Shown: positions 41,983 through 54,614 of the stretch, one piece after another
Position numbering within the stretch: the first letter of the stretch is position 1
Layout of the letters: each line of letters begins with the position of its first letter
Assembly (NCBI RefSeq): GCF_902148845.1
Contig: NC_043763.1
Span: forward strand, 16,780,894-16,844,893
DNA from: Salarias fasciatus
Lineage: Eukaryota; Chordata; Actinopteri; Blenniiformes; Blenniidae
Length of the DNA: 64,000 nt
Direction of reading: 5' to 3'
Translations under genes and position numbers: made by a program
Notes under the pieces: model-generated
What the model saw: the letters and a program-made list of their open reading frames with translations, nothing else
What the model was told of the DNA's origin: nothing
Database searches by the model: none

Positions 41983-42863
41983 AATGACTATTCACACTCA
42001 CCGCTCCCCTCGCTGGAAGCTGCTCTCGCTGATAAGAGATCGGAGGATATTCATCCATCCTTTCTTCCTTCTATCCATCCATCCATCCACCCCCTGCGGG
42101 CCAGGACCTCCTCGCGGGCCAGGCGCTCGGTAGCTCGGCCAGCGGGCTCCGGCCAGCCGCCGTGGCCGCCTGGAAGTCAGTCAAGGCGGATGAGCGTGAG
42201 AAGGAGCTGCGAGGGCCGCTCGGGGAACAGAGGAGAGATTAGAGGTGGGCTGGGAGAGAGGAGGAGAGGCCAGTACCGCAATCTGATGAAGCAGCCACCG
42301 TCACGATCATTCATTGGTTTGTTGCACCTTCAAGTTTTAGCTGAAACACATTTATTCATGCTGAATTTCCAAATAATAATAATTAAAAAAAAACTTAATG
42401 ATCAGAGAATAAATCTCTCTTATTTACACATATAGGCCTAATTGAACTCCTTAAACTTAACAGAATACATTGGAGAAAGTTGAGGGAGCACGAGTTGATC
42501 CTAATGAAATCAAATCGAAATGATTAAGTATGAAATTTGCCAGATTTTTCGGGGAAGATTTCATTATTTGTGGGGCTCAGATACAGTTTCTACTGTAAAT
42601 AGAGCCACATTTTTAGTTTTACTTACCTTTAAGCATTGAGCTGCTGAGTTGAGCAGCTGGACTGTCTTCTCTGGTCGTGACACAGACGTTTTTCATTCAC
42701 AGTGTGTTGTGTTCATGCACAGGACACGGTGATATTCAAGGTTTGGATGAAACAAGATGTTACAGTGAGATGGAAGGAGCCGAGCAGGCAAAACAGAGTG
42801 AATATTCTCACCCTACCTCTAAAAGTATAGATTATAGGAGGCTGCAGGCCAGAGGACATGAAG

Positions 42864-42890
42864 TTGTGTGTGTGTGTGGGTGTGTGTGTG

Positions 42891-42943
<53 letters not shown>
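42864..42943. repeat. (GT)n microsatellite, slightly interrupted
   Basis: About 80 bp of TG repeats with interruptions near 42878 and 42890. Confidence 0.95.
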
Positions 42944-42946
<3 letters not shown>

Positions 42947-43071
42947 AGTTTGCATTGCATCAGTGGGCAGTGAGGTGGATAATCCTCCAGACTGCTGAAA
43001 ATGACTCTATTGATTTGTGCTTCTCAGTCACAAGCAGCACAGTTTGCTTTAAGTAGCACAGTATTATAAAC

Positions 43072-43072
43072 C

Positions 43073-43107
<35 letters not shown>
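43072..43107. repeat. (CTGT)n microsatellite
   Basis: Nine tandem copies of a CTGT tetranucleotide. Confidence 0.95.
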
Positions 43108-45445
43108 AGAGTTCACGTCTGAACATCCAGGAACTGTTTTCACATGACAGCTTCTGTCATACCTGATGAGCTGTCTGGTATATTTCCATTTGAAGTAATA
43201 ATTTTATCCTCAAATGTAATAATAAGGCTGTGGGGAGGCTTAATAATCACAATGACAGATATTTTTGGGGGTTATTTTTCTTTTCTAAAGTGAACATTAG
43301 TTTAAATTCTTCCCAATTGTTATAAATAGTTTCTGTTTTACACATAGGATCAATAGACTGTTGAGTTTACTGTTTCATGCCAGTTCATTGGGTCTTTAAT
43401 CATAAACCAAACATGGATATCAGCACAATTTCAGCTCCATTTGACACTATCTTGGATCAAGTGCATTTGTAAGATCGGCCAAAAGGTTTGGAACCCAGCT
43501 AAACAGGGAAACCGTCCAAAACAAACGCTTGACTTTCCTCCACAGGGCGGTGTGTCTCAGTAGAGATGGTCATCTGTCGCCATCTGCTGGTGGCTCTAAA
43601 ACAAAGCGCAGCTGTCTCGGGAGTAGAAGGTCTTACAGGTTTGTAATAGAAGGTGACAGAAAAGTCAATGCCTGAAAGATTCAGAGATGCTTATATGACA
43701 AAAGCGAGGCCACCACTTTAATAACCAGCTGGTTTTAATGTTGTGGCCGATTCATGCACAATGAATTGTCTGATTGACAGCTCTCTGGCGCCCCCTGCTG
43801 TTGGTGATCATGTTTGTTGCTGAACCGCCACATGCAGTGGGTCATGTGTGGTCACCTGACCAGGTGAGTGTACAGTGCAGCTCTCACTTCCTGGTACACG
43901 GTGAGTCAGGAGCGCACGTGAACCGTCTGACTAATCGATTTATGTCAAGAAACTGGAAATGAATTCACCTGTTATACAGGCAATGATCACTTATCATTAG
44001 TCTAACATGCACAGGGATTGTAATGGTTCTTTTGCAACTGGTCATTTGAGAGCAATAAAAACTCATTGAGAATTTTTTCTGTTTATTGTTCCCTTCAACC
44101 ATGAAATGAAGTTTCCACTGGATAACACTGGAGGAATTTTTTAAAAAAACAGTCTGCTCCAGAAAAGGGAAGTAGTGTCTGCTGACAGTAATGCCAATAA
44201 CTCAGGAAAACAGACTCAGCAAATTTTACCAACATCAACAAAGCCAACACTGATCTCTCTCACGCACATGATCAAAACTGTGTGAAAAGTGAGGTGCAAA
44301 AGAAAGTTAGGTTTGTGCTCATTTTTAAAGCCAGTTTTTAAACTTCAGTGGCAGAACCTAAAAAGCCAGGTTTTGTTGAGTTTCCGCTGAAGCAGCGTCA
44401 CATGACTTTTATCTGAATTTGATGGATTCATCCAGTGAATCTCTGGTGTTTCTGCTTGTAAAAGTCAGTACTGACATATTGAACTGCTCCATGTTTCCCT
44501 CAAAACCTGGCTAATGCATTTATAACTCGCACAATCCTGTTCTCAGACATGCAGAAGACGTTATTTTTCACTTATGACGTGAAACTCAGGTCTGGTGATT
44601 TTACAGAAATTTGATCCCACGCAGAGGACAGGATTGTAAAGAAAGGAGTGTCTCCAAGCGCGAAAGCTGATGGTGGAACCAAAAAGGTTTTGACTAATAA
44701 ATCAGTCTTGCGGAATCGTGACAGAGACAGAGAAGGGTATGTAAACCGAACACCATCGATTCAACCCCACCCTTCACTTCATTCTTCAACGACGCGCTAC
44801 ACCCTCACTTTGCATCTTGGTGGAGAGGTATTTACAGTGCCGCAGGATTATTAATCTGAACACACCTCTAGGTATTCAAGACTCGACTGTCACATACTTT
44901 TGTCCACTGTCACCTGGACTTAGCCCCACTGAACACTCACAAGTCAAACATTCCTGACATGACAGGAAGCCCGGAGGAACACATCATGCTGGGCTAATGT
45001 GGGATATCAGGTTTGACCAACCTTGTTGCCACAGCTCCCAATTCTGCTGAAAATACCAAGATGGTATGAAAACTGAGATTCAGAAAATCATGCTCTTCGT
45101 ACAGATTTTGCCAACACGCCACCGATCCTATGTATTGTCCTTGGAATTTGTAAGAAAATCCCTCAGCTTACACCCAGGTCTTATCAATCTGTTTTGTTGT
45201 TTGAAATCATAATTTCAAACTAGAATGCATTCACTACTCAGGGTGTGGCAACAGGAAGCCTTTTGTAGTTCTGTGAATGAGATTGAATGCTTTGTTGCAG
45301 ACAGATGCAGAATCTACTAGAAAAGAAACGGCAAATAAAAAGAGGAAGCAGGTAAACAGGTGGACAGTGAAAATTCCCCCGGTGCTGCTTCACTGTTCCC
45401 ACTTTCTGTCTGAACAAGCTCAGCATGTCGTTTGATGAGTAAACT

Positions 45446-45450
<5 letters not shown>

Positions 45451-45513
<63 letters not shown>
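45451..45513. repeat. (GT)n microsatellite, left flank of MITE
   Basis: About 63 bp of TG repeats ending exactly where the inverted-repeat element at 45514 begins. Confidence 0.95.
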
Positions 45514-45514
<1 letters not shown>

Positions 45515-45788
45515 CTTGTATTTCTATCCTTGTCGGGGCCAAATGTCCCCACAAGGATAGCAAAACGTGGAACGACGTGCCTTGTGGGGACCTTTTTCCG
45601 GTCCTAAGTAGGAGAAACAGTGTTTTCTTGACCATGTTGTTGTTACTGAAAAAAGTAAAAGTGCAAAAACATTTCTTTAGGGTTAGGCTTTGTTGTGGTG
45701 TGGGTTAGGGTTAGGGTAAGGGTCAGGGTTAGGGGCTAGACATGAATGGGAGTCAATGGACGGTCCCCACAAGGATAGAAATACAAGA
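45514..45788. mobile_element. MITE between two (GT)n tracts, with telomere-like core
   Basis: Terminal inverted repeats: left TCTTGTATTTCTATCCTTGT, right ACAAGGATAGAAATACAAGA, then GGGGCC/GGTCCCC-type inner ends. The 275-bp body is non-coding and includes a GGGTTAGGGTTAGGG-like stretch (about 45707-45735). It sits between a (GT)n tract at 45451-45513 and another at 45795-45824. I recognise it as a common teleost repeat, but superfamily and name are not certain. Confidence 0.75.
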
Positions 45789-45789
45789 C

Positions 45790-45794
<5 letters not shown>

Positions 45795-45824
<30 letters not shown>
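45795..45824. repeat. (GT)n microsatellite, right flank of MITE
   Basis: About 30 bp of GT repeats directly after the inverted-repeat element. Probably the other half of the same original microsatellite. Confidence 0.9.
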
Positions 45825-45826
<2 letters not shown>

Positions 45827-47418
45827 ATCCCGACTCAGGATGACTCAGTGTGCGCGGCACATGCCTCCTCATGTCCAGAATTCACAGGGATTCCCAACTG
45901 AAATGAGTGTGCGAATGTACGCAAATGTGCACAAATAGCACAGGTGTGGTTGCAGTTCAACACTCATGTGACTTTCTTATCCACCAGAGAAAAACGCCTC
46001 CTGAAATGTAGCAGTTAGAGAACACTCCCTTTGATTTGCTGCAGACATGAAGCGACTGGTTGCTCTGATGTACAGAAGACCAGAAGATAGCTTTGCTTCT
46101 TTATTACTCACTCAATTCGAAAACTGACTCAAGCATATGTGCATACATGTATTTATGTGTGCATCAACACACATAATATTAAGATATTATGTGATAGCAG
46201 CTGAGCAATTATGAATATTCAACTTCTTTCATAGTTTTGAATCAGAAATTAAATTATTTTCTATATAAAAAAAAGATGTGCAACCCAGGGTGGGTGTTAC
46301 ATAACATATGATGAAGCTCCACCTCTCCATATCAGTGAATACTGGAGGCCGGGAGCAGTGGCGGTCACTCCTGTTTCACTTCACTGCCTCCACTCCTCTG
46401 TTATGTGTCCTTTATATTCACGGTAACCAAGGCGAACCCTGAGCTGAGACATGACAATGCCAAGAATTATACCTAATAATTATCCGCCTGTTTGCTTTTA
46501 CATAATTCATTCTGCTGCATTTGTCTCCAGAATACTCACAGGGCACACATTACTCACCACTATCATTGCAATTCAGTAAATGCCATGGCCGGGTAATCGA
46601 GGGAATGCTGATGACTCATACGAAGCCTGGAGAAAATACTCGAAGAAAGGAAGTTGAATTTCATTGTGCAATTGTGAAAACAAATTCCCTTAAAAAAATA
46701 AAATCGTGTTTGCTTATTTTGTGCTTTCACCCTTATTTTTGTTGACATTCTTGGTCTTTTCAATAATGTATTCTTTGTGTCTTTTGAAATAATTTATTAT
46801 CACACTTTAGTTTTTTCGTGTCTTATAATATTATCAGTTTTATGAGGGTTTTGTGTGGTTTTGACCAATTTACATTTCATCTCACATGATGATCATTTTT
46901 GCAGATGGTTGCCTTCTATTTGTTATAATGTTTCTTTTTCTTATTTTTCATTTGTTATGTTTTTTTTGTAGTTTCGATATGTTTTTCTTTTTGGGGGCTT
47001 GTTGTTATCTGACTCTTTCAACACTGATTAAACCCATTCCTTTAGCTTAACAGTAACGATCTCTGTTTAGAAAAGCAGACAAAATGCTGTAAAATCACAA
47101 TTAGCATTTTACTTTGAGCAATGAACCCTTTGTGTCCTTTCAGATGGACTGCAGCCACTTCCCTCAGTGTTTTTCCTTGATTCATCTGCATTATTCTGGC
47201 CCCAACACAAAGCTGTTTTTCACCCTGCCTTTAGACTGAGCAGTGTGCATTTGTAATAAGCTTAGCAGTCCAGCTCCTCTGTTAATCATTTATACAATGT
47301 ATGAAACATGCTGCATGGGTGTGCATTTGAAGAGGCTGCCCTTATGTGAAGCGTGAGCTTCCTGATATGACTAGTCACACACAAAGACATACAGAACAAT
47401 GTGAAGTAAAACAAGCCT

Positions 47419-47428
47419 GGAATTTCCC
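47419..47428. promoter_or_regulatory. nfkbia: NF-kappaB-type site upstream of nfkbia
   Basis: GGAATTTCCC, which fits the kappaB consensus on the reverse strand (GGGAAATTCC). It lies about 2.6 kb upstream of the nfkbia ATG. Function is inferred. Confidence 0.4.
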
Positions 47429-47904
47429 TCAAGCCTCCAGAACATCAAGTCTGTCTATGTGGTTTTTAAAGGAACAAGTTTCACCCATGACCCTGGCCGG
47501 ATCTACTTGAAGTACTTGTATTTTATCTGTGAAAAAAAAAAAAATCTGCACGAGGTTAAATCACATGAGCAATTAATAACTCGAGTTGTTATATTCAGTC
47601 CATAAATTCTTCCATACTTTGACTTTTGTGCAGGAAAGTTTATACTTACTTGTTTAGTCTGTTTTAAACATTGTTATTGTGATTCAAAGTACCTCTGTCA
47701 ATCTGCAATAGACAGCTACTGTGTACTGCACAAACAAAATACGTACACATATGTGCATACACATGAAACATATAATCATATGTTCTTATGTGTTTAGAAC
47801 AATGCATTCCAAAACAAGTTAATGTTTTTGCATGCATCAGTTATTTATATAAAAAAATCAAATGCCAAAAGGTATACAAAAAAAAAAAGTGTGTGATCAA
47901 TTTT

Positions 47905-48090
47905 TGGGGGTGCACGGTGTAGTAGTGGTAAATACTGTTGCCTGACAGCAGAAGTGTCCTCAGTTGAAGTGCGGCCTTGGGGGCCCTCCTGTGCATGACT
48001 TTGCTTCAACAGACCAAAAACACACGTGGGTGTAAAATTGTTCGGATATGATGGATGACCAATCTGTCCAGGACGTACCCTAGCTTTCCT
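47905..48090 (+). repeat. SINE-like dispersed repeat relic
   Basis: 'tgcacggtgtagtagtggta', 'ctgttgcctgacagcagaag' and 'ccctcctgtgcatgac' follow, in order, the tRNA-like head of a widespread fish repeat, in which a TAGTGGTTAG box-A-like word is followed by a GGTTCGAATCC-like word. Here both are mutated. Old, partial copy. Confidence 0.45.
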
Positions 48091-49899
48091 AAAATACAAA
48101 AAGAGTTCCCACATGTTCTGTTCCAACACCAAGACTGCTGAAGAACACACACATGCGCACGCACACACCTACCATCCTGCAGCTGTGGGTTTACACGGGC
48201 CATACAGAGCTGCAGTTCTCATTTTTCTGTATTTCCTGACCTCCTCTTGTACATTGGTAAATCTATTGAGATGGATGTTTACCCCCCATCCACGACAGCT
48301 GTAAACCACAACAGGCATGCGAAGTCTGCGTTTATTTTTTACTCTAGGAGGGAAATAAAATCTGCCTGAGCTATCAGGTTGTGCATCACAACATTTCAGA
48401 GATGAGCCATTTTTCCTTGTCAAACCACTACTGATATATTACATAACAGGTTAGTCTATTAAACTACTGGCTGCTCTTTTAGATGAATTAAACTCTGAGA
48501 TTTCTTTTACACAAATATCTGCTTTGTTCTATATTTCATAGTAAATAACTAAATGCTGTGTAGTTTAGGATGCTCTCCGAAGGTTTTCCATTAAGCATGT
48601 ATTTCATTCGCCACATGCTTTCAAACAAAACAAGCAGACAAAGGATCAGCCTTACCTGTAATTTGTTCACAAATGTTAAACTGGAACCTTTGTTTTGTTT
48701 GTTTAGGCTACTGTTTTATTGGTTACATTAACACTCTGGAAAAAAGTTGAGAGATACAAAGACGGGTTTCCTGAAACAGAAGTGTTATTCTGCATTTATT
48801 AGATTCTTATTAAGTAAGATTATCTCCTGTTGGGCTGTACCTGTATTCTCAAGGTGAGGGGTTGCCAGATTTTATTCAATCGTTGGAGTCTATCTCTTAG
48901 GAAGCATCAAGTTCTTTCTAAATGGAGAGTATTAGTTATGCCCTCTAACTACATCCTCAATGATGACACACTTGTACTCTTTCATACTGTGGGAATCAGT
49001 TTTTTGCTATTGTGAGACAATAAGAGATAAAATACGGTTGCACTTTGCTTAATTTCCTGAAGGTTTCTCTGCTCCATGGCCTCAGACAAGAGTAAATCCT
49101 CAGGCGCATTGTGTAACTATGCATGGTATTGCAACAGGGCTTTTGCAGATGCTTCTGGATAAATATTGTGTAATTTTCTTTCTGGAAAGTGAAGCATTTG
49201 TATAATTTTAATTAGAACTAGACAATGTCTTGCATTGTGTGAACAGGTAAAAATATTCTCAAGGGCTCTGTCCCACAGACCATCTGTGATCAATTCACCA
49301 AATTCTTTCTCCTTTTTGCGTCTATGTGTGTGAGCAGGAGGGGAACGCTTTGAATACACTTTACATCACTGAAATGTCTCGATGCGTTGCCAAATTTATA
49401 TTTTTCAACTCAAATTATGGTCACTTGAATATAGAGTAAATTGAAAAATATATCACTTTATCTCACATTTCTTTGGATCTGTATGTACGTGGTTGCTCAC
49501 GTTCACTTGTGATTGCTTCCTCTTCCAGGCTGAAGCATTGTTTGTGTCACTTTCAGGTCATTCTGTTACAGCAGGGTTTATTTTGTTTCTATCTTGGGCT
49601 GTGTACACTTTGTGGGCCTCATGCAGAGACGCCGTGTTTATATGGGCTGGGCCCCTCTGCTTGTTTGCACCTATTAGTGAGTTATTTAAAAACAAATAAA
49701 AAAAAGAATGATTACTGCATGTTGAGCAACTGTTGCATTGTGTAAAGGTTGCACTGAATGTGCAGAAGATGTAACCCGGCCTGCAACCTTAAATTGCCCT
49801 CTCGGTGACAAACTGAGGAGCGTATTTATATGTGTCTGAACAGAAATCCCCTCTTGGAGCCAGCGATCTGCACGCTGTGTTATTCTAAGTGACAGTTGT

Positions 49900-49909
49900 G
49901 GAAATCCCC
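49900..49909 (+). promoter_or_regulatory. nfkbia: NF-kappaB site in nfkbia proximal promoter
   Basis: GGAAATCCCC (reverse GGGGATTTCC, a classical kappaB word) 117 bp before the nfkbia ATG, next to a GC-box-like CCGCCCC (49926-49932). A weaker AGAAATCCCC lies at about 49842 and a TATTTATA at 49823-49830. IkappaB-alpha is a known NF-kappaB target, which gives negative feedback; this site fits that. Confidence 0.7.
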
Positions 49910-50016
49910 CACCTAGCTCTAAGCTCCGCCCCTCCGGAGCGCCTTTACAGACCGCTGCTCTCAGCTCCGTCTGGATACAACCGAGCGCACCTCATATCCG
50001 AGCACCGGGACTCCTC

Positions 50017-53000
50017 ATGGACCTGCACCGGACCAGTATATTAAACCAAATGGATTACGGCCGGGAGGCTAATAAAGACGGGAAGGCGGTCCAGCCGACG
50101 GACGAGCGGCTGGACAGCGGTTTGGACTCGCTCAAGGAGGAGGAGTACCAGGCTGTGGCCGCCGAGATCCTCCGGCTCCAGCTGGAGAGCGAGCCGCCGC
50201 GGCGCACACAAGCCGGGGCCGCGGCCGGGGAGCTGCACGACTGGCAGACCCAGACCACGGAGGAGGGAGACACGTAAGTTCGAGCAAGGAGTGCCGCGGT
50301 TCTCGGGGGGGTGCAGCCGTGCTGGCGGTGCGGGTCGAGCAGGGCCCCCCCGCTCGGCTCTCCGGGGGTTAATTTGACGCCTTTTCCTGTGGGGAATGTC
50401 TTCCTGGAGCCCGGCGGTACAATGCTCAAGGCCCGGGCCTCGCTCCGGTTTAAAGCCCCCCTCCCCCGGTTCATTAGAGTGTTCGCAGCCCTTTGCTGAG
50501 CCGTCCGGGGTGATACCGGGCCCGGCTGTGGTCGAACCGGCTTTGTCGGACGTAACAAAAGGCCATTATCAGCGGAGGATCTATTATGGCCGCGGGTCAG
50601 ATCGGGAAAGTCCCGGGCGCGCCGCCAACATATCCCAGCGACGCGCGTTCCCGTGAAGCGAAAAGGAACGGGGGAGAAAAAAAAAACCTCGGGAAAAAAG
50701 TACATTGGAGTCAACAAATGTAACTTTGCAAAGCATGTGTGTGAGGTTCAGTGGCGCATCCTGTTACACACGAAATGGAAAAACCTATAAACGACGCCAA
50801 TAGTTCATTTTTCCTAATTCCAACATTGTTCCTCCGCAAAGAAATGTAGTTCCCAGTTTGTTAGTTCGCACAGCTCAAAATATCCTTTCAAGTTTAACAC
50901 CCTATCGTGAACTTGATTATCATAGCTATTTATATTGGTGGCAGGTGCGGTGGTTACAAAAAAAACAACACTAAAAGCACACAAAAAACTCAATTATATT
51001 TGTTTTTTGGGGAGGGGGATACCAGCTGGGAAATTCCCATTTCCCACTCTGGAACTTTCAGGCTAAAGTGAACAAATGTGTTCATCAAACATCTGCAAAT
51101 AAAGGACAAACAGCATATAAGGTTACAGGTGAAGTCAGTATCTTTCATACAGTTTAATAGTGCTGCTGCTGTTTTTGTTATGAATATACTTTTTTTTAAT
51201 GGACAAGACACACATGCTCTCACATTAGTTGATATTACTATGAAACTTACCAAGTGGGAAATTCCAGGTTTAAAACATTGAGATGTATTTTTCCCTCAGG
51301 AATGTTGAAGCTTAACACTTCACAGATAAACTTAAACTGACCATACAAATGTCTAAAATTTAAACCAGTTTTAAAACCATTCGATCTCTGTTTTTGTAAT
51401 AATTACTCCAAAAAACAAATAACAGTAAAGTAATTTTAATGGACATTGTACTCTTGTATTTTACGCTTCAGCAATGTTTTGGTGTCATGCTTAAGTACTA
51501 TGTGGAATGATAGCTGGAAATACCCACGTCTGAATTCCTCCATTGGTGGCTATTGTTCCTGTCATAATCACTGTGATTATCTTCACTCATCAGTTGACCT
51601 CATTTGCCACAAACTTGGCTTTAATTATTATGACCTGAAGGTTGGGATTTCCTGATGCAGATGAGTGAAGAATGAAATCATTTAGTCTTCCTGAAAAAAA
51701 AGAGCAGGAATGCTTACAGCAGCCACTAGCTGTTGGGCTTTAGCGGATGAAGTACATCCCCAGTCTTTTGAAAAGCTTCCAGAACCAGCTGTTACACTTT
51801 TCAGTTATTTGCAGCGGTGTGATGTCATTTGAAACATATTTAAAGTTTTTCATTATGGCTGTGTAGTAAAAGGTTTTCTGGCTGCTCTCTCGACAGTTTG
51901 CTTCACTTGGCCATCATCCACGAGGCGAAGGACTACATCAAACAAATGATCGAGCTGTCTAGGAACACAGACTTCCTCAACACACAGAACGACCTGAGAC
52001 AGGTATGCAAATTCTCTCTTTGTTTGCCTCAATCTGTCAGTGTCCCCTCCTTTTTTTTTTTTTAAAATCCAGTTGCTCTGGGGTTTTTTTTAACTATCTT
52101 CTCTCCCTCTCCCAGACTCCTTTGCATTTAGCCGTGATCACGAACCAGCGGACGTGTGTCACTGTCTCCTGGCGTCTGGCTGCGACCCCACGCTGGTGGA
52201 CAACAGCGGGGACACGCCTCTGCACATCGCCTGTCGCCACGGGAACCTGCGCTGCTTCAGCGTCCTCAACAGAGCTGCCGGCCGGAGCATCTACACACGG
52301 CGATGGGCGGCGTGCAACTACAACGGTAACTTCAATGAGGCCGCTCTTCTGCTGTGGGCGATTTAAAAAAAGAAAACAACAACAAAAAAAAAAAAACGCT
52401 GCGTTTTTGTAAGATTAGGCAACTTGAAGGATTAATTGGTCGGAGTTGTTGAGGGTATTTTCCAGACGCGACACTGAATGACCCCACTGTTGCTTTTTAA
52501 CTACTGTTTAGAAAGAGGGATTTGAGTCGCTCATTATCCTCCAGTCCTGTAAAGAGAAAGGAAACATTTCAGTAAGCGAGGGGAAATACCCTGCTTTTGC
52601 GCTCGCAGTCTGGCTGAAACCCACGTATTACACAGCACTTAATGTTAGATACAAAGGCCTCAAATAGAAGGGATCGTCTCCTCTACTTTTAGACTTGTGT
52701 ATAAACATGTTTATCCTAACAGGCGATGACTGCAGATAAAATGAAGTAATTGTGTCTTTCTTTTTTTAAGGCAATCTCGGGGAAGTTAGGTTGTTTTTCT
52801 AAATTTTAGTAAATATTTCAGTTGGATGCGGGATTATGAACATCTTGGAATTCAGGATGAGTCATCAGATATGGGAAAGTTTTACAAAAATTACAAAAAT
52901 CGGGAAAATCTTTGTTGTTTATTGAGGCTTTTTTCCCATCAGTTTTTTTAGATCATTTTGGGTAACATTTTTTTCCACCTCTGTTTAGGTCAAAACTGCC

Positions 53001-53558
53001 TCCATCTGGCATCAGTTCACGGTTTCCTCTCACTGGTGGAGAAAATGGTGGATCTAGGAGCGGACATCAATGCGAAGGTAAAAACCACAAGCTTTTCTTA
53101 TTGTGGCATCCTGGTTAAAAAAACAAGACCTCCGTGTTTTTAACCCTCTCTCCCCCATCCGTGTCCGTCCAGGAGCAGCATAACGGCCGCGGCGCTCTTC
53201 ATCTGGCAGTGGACCAGCAGAACCTCTCCCTGGTCAAGCTGCTGCTGCATAAAGGAGCGGACCCCAATCTCCTGACGTCCGGGGGCCACACCCCCTACCA
53301 TCTCACCTACGGCTTTCGACAGCAGCAGCATCAGGGAGGCGCTGCACTCCGTCACCCGCCCCGAGCTGCGCGAGCTGCCCGACAGCGAGTCGGACGACAG
53401 CGAAGAGGAGGAGGAGGAGGAGCAGGCGTCCGACGAGGAGGTGCGTCAGGGAGCAGCAGTGCAACTCGGCTAAATGAGAGACTTCCTGGCCGTTGTCTAA
53501 CTTCTGATCTGTTTGTCCGCAGGTGGGTTACGATGACATTCAGTGGAACGGTCATTAG
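50017..53558 (+). CDS. nfkbia: nfkbia, IkappaB-alpha (complete; two frame breaks)
   Basis: Inhibitor that masks NF-kappaB dimers in the cytoplasm until IKK phosphorylates its degron. Exons: 50017-50273, 51897-52002, 52116-52325, 52989-53077, 53173-53440, 53523-53558, about 321 residues. Exon 1 carries the degron DSGLDS (serines targeted by IKK) after lysines suited to ubiquitination. Exons 2-5 encode ankyrin repeats ([61 protein letters not shown]). The C-terminus is an acidic PEST region ([14 protein letters not shown]) ending [10 protein letters not shown]. Two opposite single-base breaks are apparent: a missing C near 52148-52150 (expected NQPDVCHCLL) and an extra T at 53314-53316 (expected YGFDSSSI). 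With both corrected, exon phases and length agree, so sequence error is likely. Teleosts can have two nfkbia paralogues; which one this is cannot be told. Confidence 0.95.
51028..51038. promoter_or_regulatory. nfkbia: Palindromic NF-kappaB site, nfkbia intron 1
   Basis: GGGAAATTCCC, a perfect 11-bp palindrome that fits the kappaB consensus on both strands, about 750 bp into intron 1. Enhancer role is inferred. Confidence 0.5.
51256..51265 (+). promoter_or_regulatory. nfkbia: Second NF-kappaB site, nfkbia intron 1
   Basis: GGGAAATTCC, 218 bp after the end of the palindromic site in the same intron. The pair may form an intronic kappaB enhancer; this is inference. Confidence 0.5.
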
Positions 53559-54389
53559 CGCGGAGCCCCGGAAGAATGACGATGAAGGACAAATCGGCCC
53601 GGCACGCTCCTGGCCCGCCGGGCGGGCGGATGAGGCAGCGAGGGTGTGACTCCTGCCGCGACGAGGCAGGCAGGCGAGCGGGCGGCTGCGACGAAGAAAC
53701 AGACTGACGGCCCGGAGGGCAACGGCTCGATGACACACGGCGCCATGTCTGTGTTTGAGGATCGCTTGTATTCTGTAGACCCTGCTACTCATTGTCATAG
53801 AAAATGCTCCAATTGTATGATATGTAAATGCTGTGTATACAAAAGATGTATTTTTTATGGAAGCGTGAATGTGTACAGTTGAGCAGGTTGTATATGTTAG
53901 ACAGCTAACAGTTCCAGCACACTCCAGTTAAATTAAAACACTCATATTTAACGGCGATTACTGATCTTTGTGTGAATGTTTTGGGGGGTGAATTCGATGG
54001 CAACCCAAGAAGAATGCTTACACAGGAATGTACATGTATAGATTCCACAGTGTTGAAAATACAGCAGTGTGAAAATGTGACTGAGCCCAAGATGATAGGA
54101 GCAGCTCCTGATAATATCAAGAAATCACTGAAAGCACATGTCAAACATCGAACAACAGGGAGTCTTGTCAGACTGAATTAGTGTGTCTCTACCGCTTTCA
54201 TTGGCTTCAGTGCAAAAACAAAAGGAGCAGCAGAATCTGTAAAGGAAACTGGCAAGCCTAGAAGTTCATGGCGACAGTGACTGAGAGTCTGTCGAGACTT
54301 CAAGAAACACAAAGGAAACATTCCTTAAATATTACTGTACCTTTTGAAGATATTTGTATAAAGAGATAACTCATTAAGTCAACAATAAA
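53559..54389 (+). other. nfkbia: nfkbia 3'UTR
   Basis: About 830 nt after the TAG, GC-rich at first and AT-rich later, ending with AATAAA at 54384-54389. ATTTGTATAAAG- and ATTTAACG-type AU-rich pieces occur, but no strong AUUUA cluster. Confidence 0.6.
54384..54389 (+). terminator. nfkbia: Poly(A) signal of nfkbia
   Basis: AATAAA in 'caacaataaagcaag', about 830 nt after the stop codon, followed by T-rich sequence. Confidence 0.65.
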
Positions 54390-54604
54390 GCAAGATCTTT
54401 CAACAGCTATGATTCAGTATCAGACATGTCACGCATGGACCATAAAAATAATAGATTTTTTTAAAAAAAACTTTGGCAAAACACCAGTTGTGCGGAGTGT
54501 CGCAGAGCTTTTAAATGTAATGATCCAGAGTCTGGTCAAATGCCAAGGTTCCTTCAGCTGTGTGTGTGTTTGTGTGAAATGAGACTGTTGAATGAAGAGG
54601 GTCA

Positions 54605-54614
54605 GGAAATTCCC
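54605..54614. promoter_or_regulatory. nfkbia: NF-kappaB-type site 3' of nfkbia
   Basis: GGAAATTCCC (reverse GGGAATTTCC), about 220 bp past the nfkbia poly(A) signal. Fits the kappaB consensus; function inferred. Confidence 0.35.

Larger units (their letters stand above)
40800..49800. other. Intergenic, insm2 to nfkbia
   Basis: About 9 kb without a recognisable gene between two divergently oriented genes. It holds long (GT)n tracts, a (CTGT)n tract, a GC-rich patch around 42090-42240, the MITE at 45514-45788, a SINE-like relic near 47905-48090 and one NF-kappaB-type site at 47419-47428. A 68-codon frame at 44648-44854 has no family signature. Shared enhancers of insm2 and nfkbia could lie here, but none is provable from sequence alone. 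Confidence 0.5.
50274..51896 (+). other. nfkbia: nfkbia intron 1
   Basis: 1.6-kb intron. The first about 370 bp are GC-rich and continue the promoter CpG region. The remainder is AT-rich and contains two strong NF-kappaB-type sites, listed separately. No repeat element recognised. Confidence 0.6.

Noticed and set aside
43072-43107. Tandem array as a possible CRISPR
   Set aside because: Simple CTGT tetranucleotide repeat with no spacers, in a vertebrate genome.
44648-44854. 68-codon plus-strand frame in the insm2-nfkbia interval
   Set aside because: No family, splice or promoter evidence; length is within chance.
45700-45740. Interstitial telomere
   Set aside because: The GGGTTAGGG-like units are few, imperfect and inside a recognisable inverted-repeat element.
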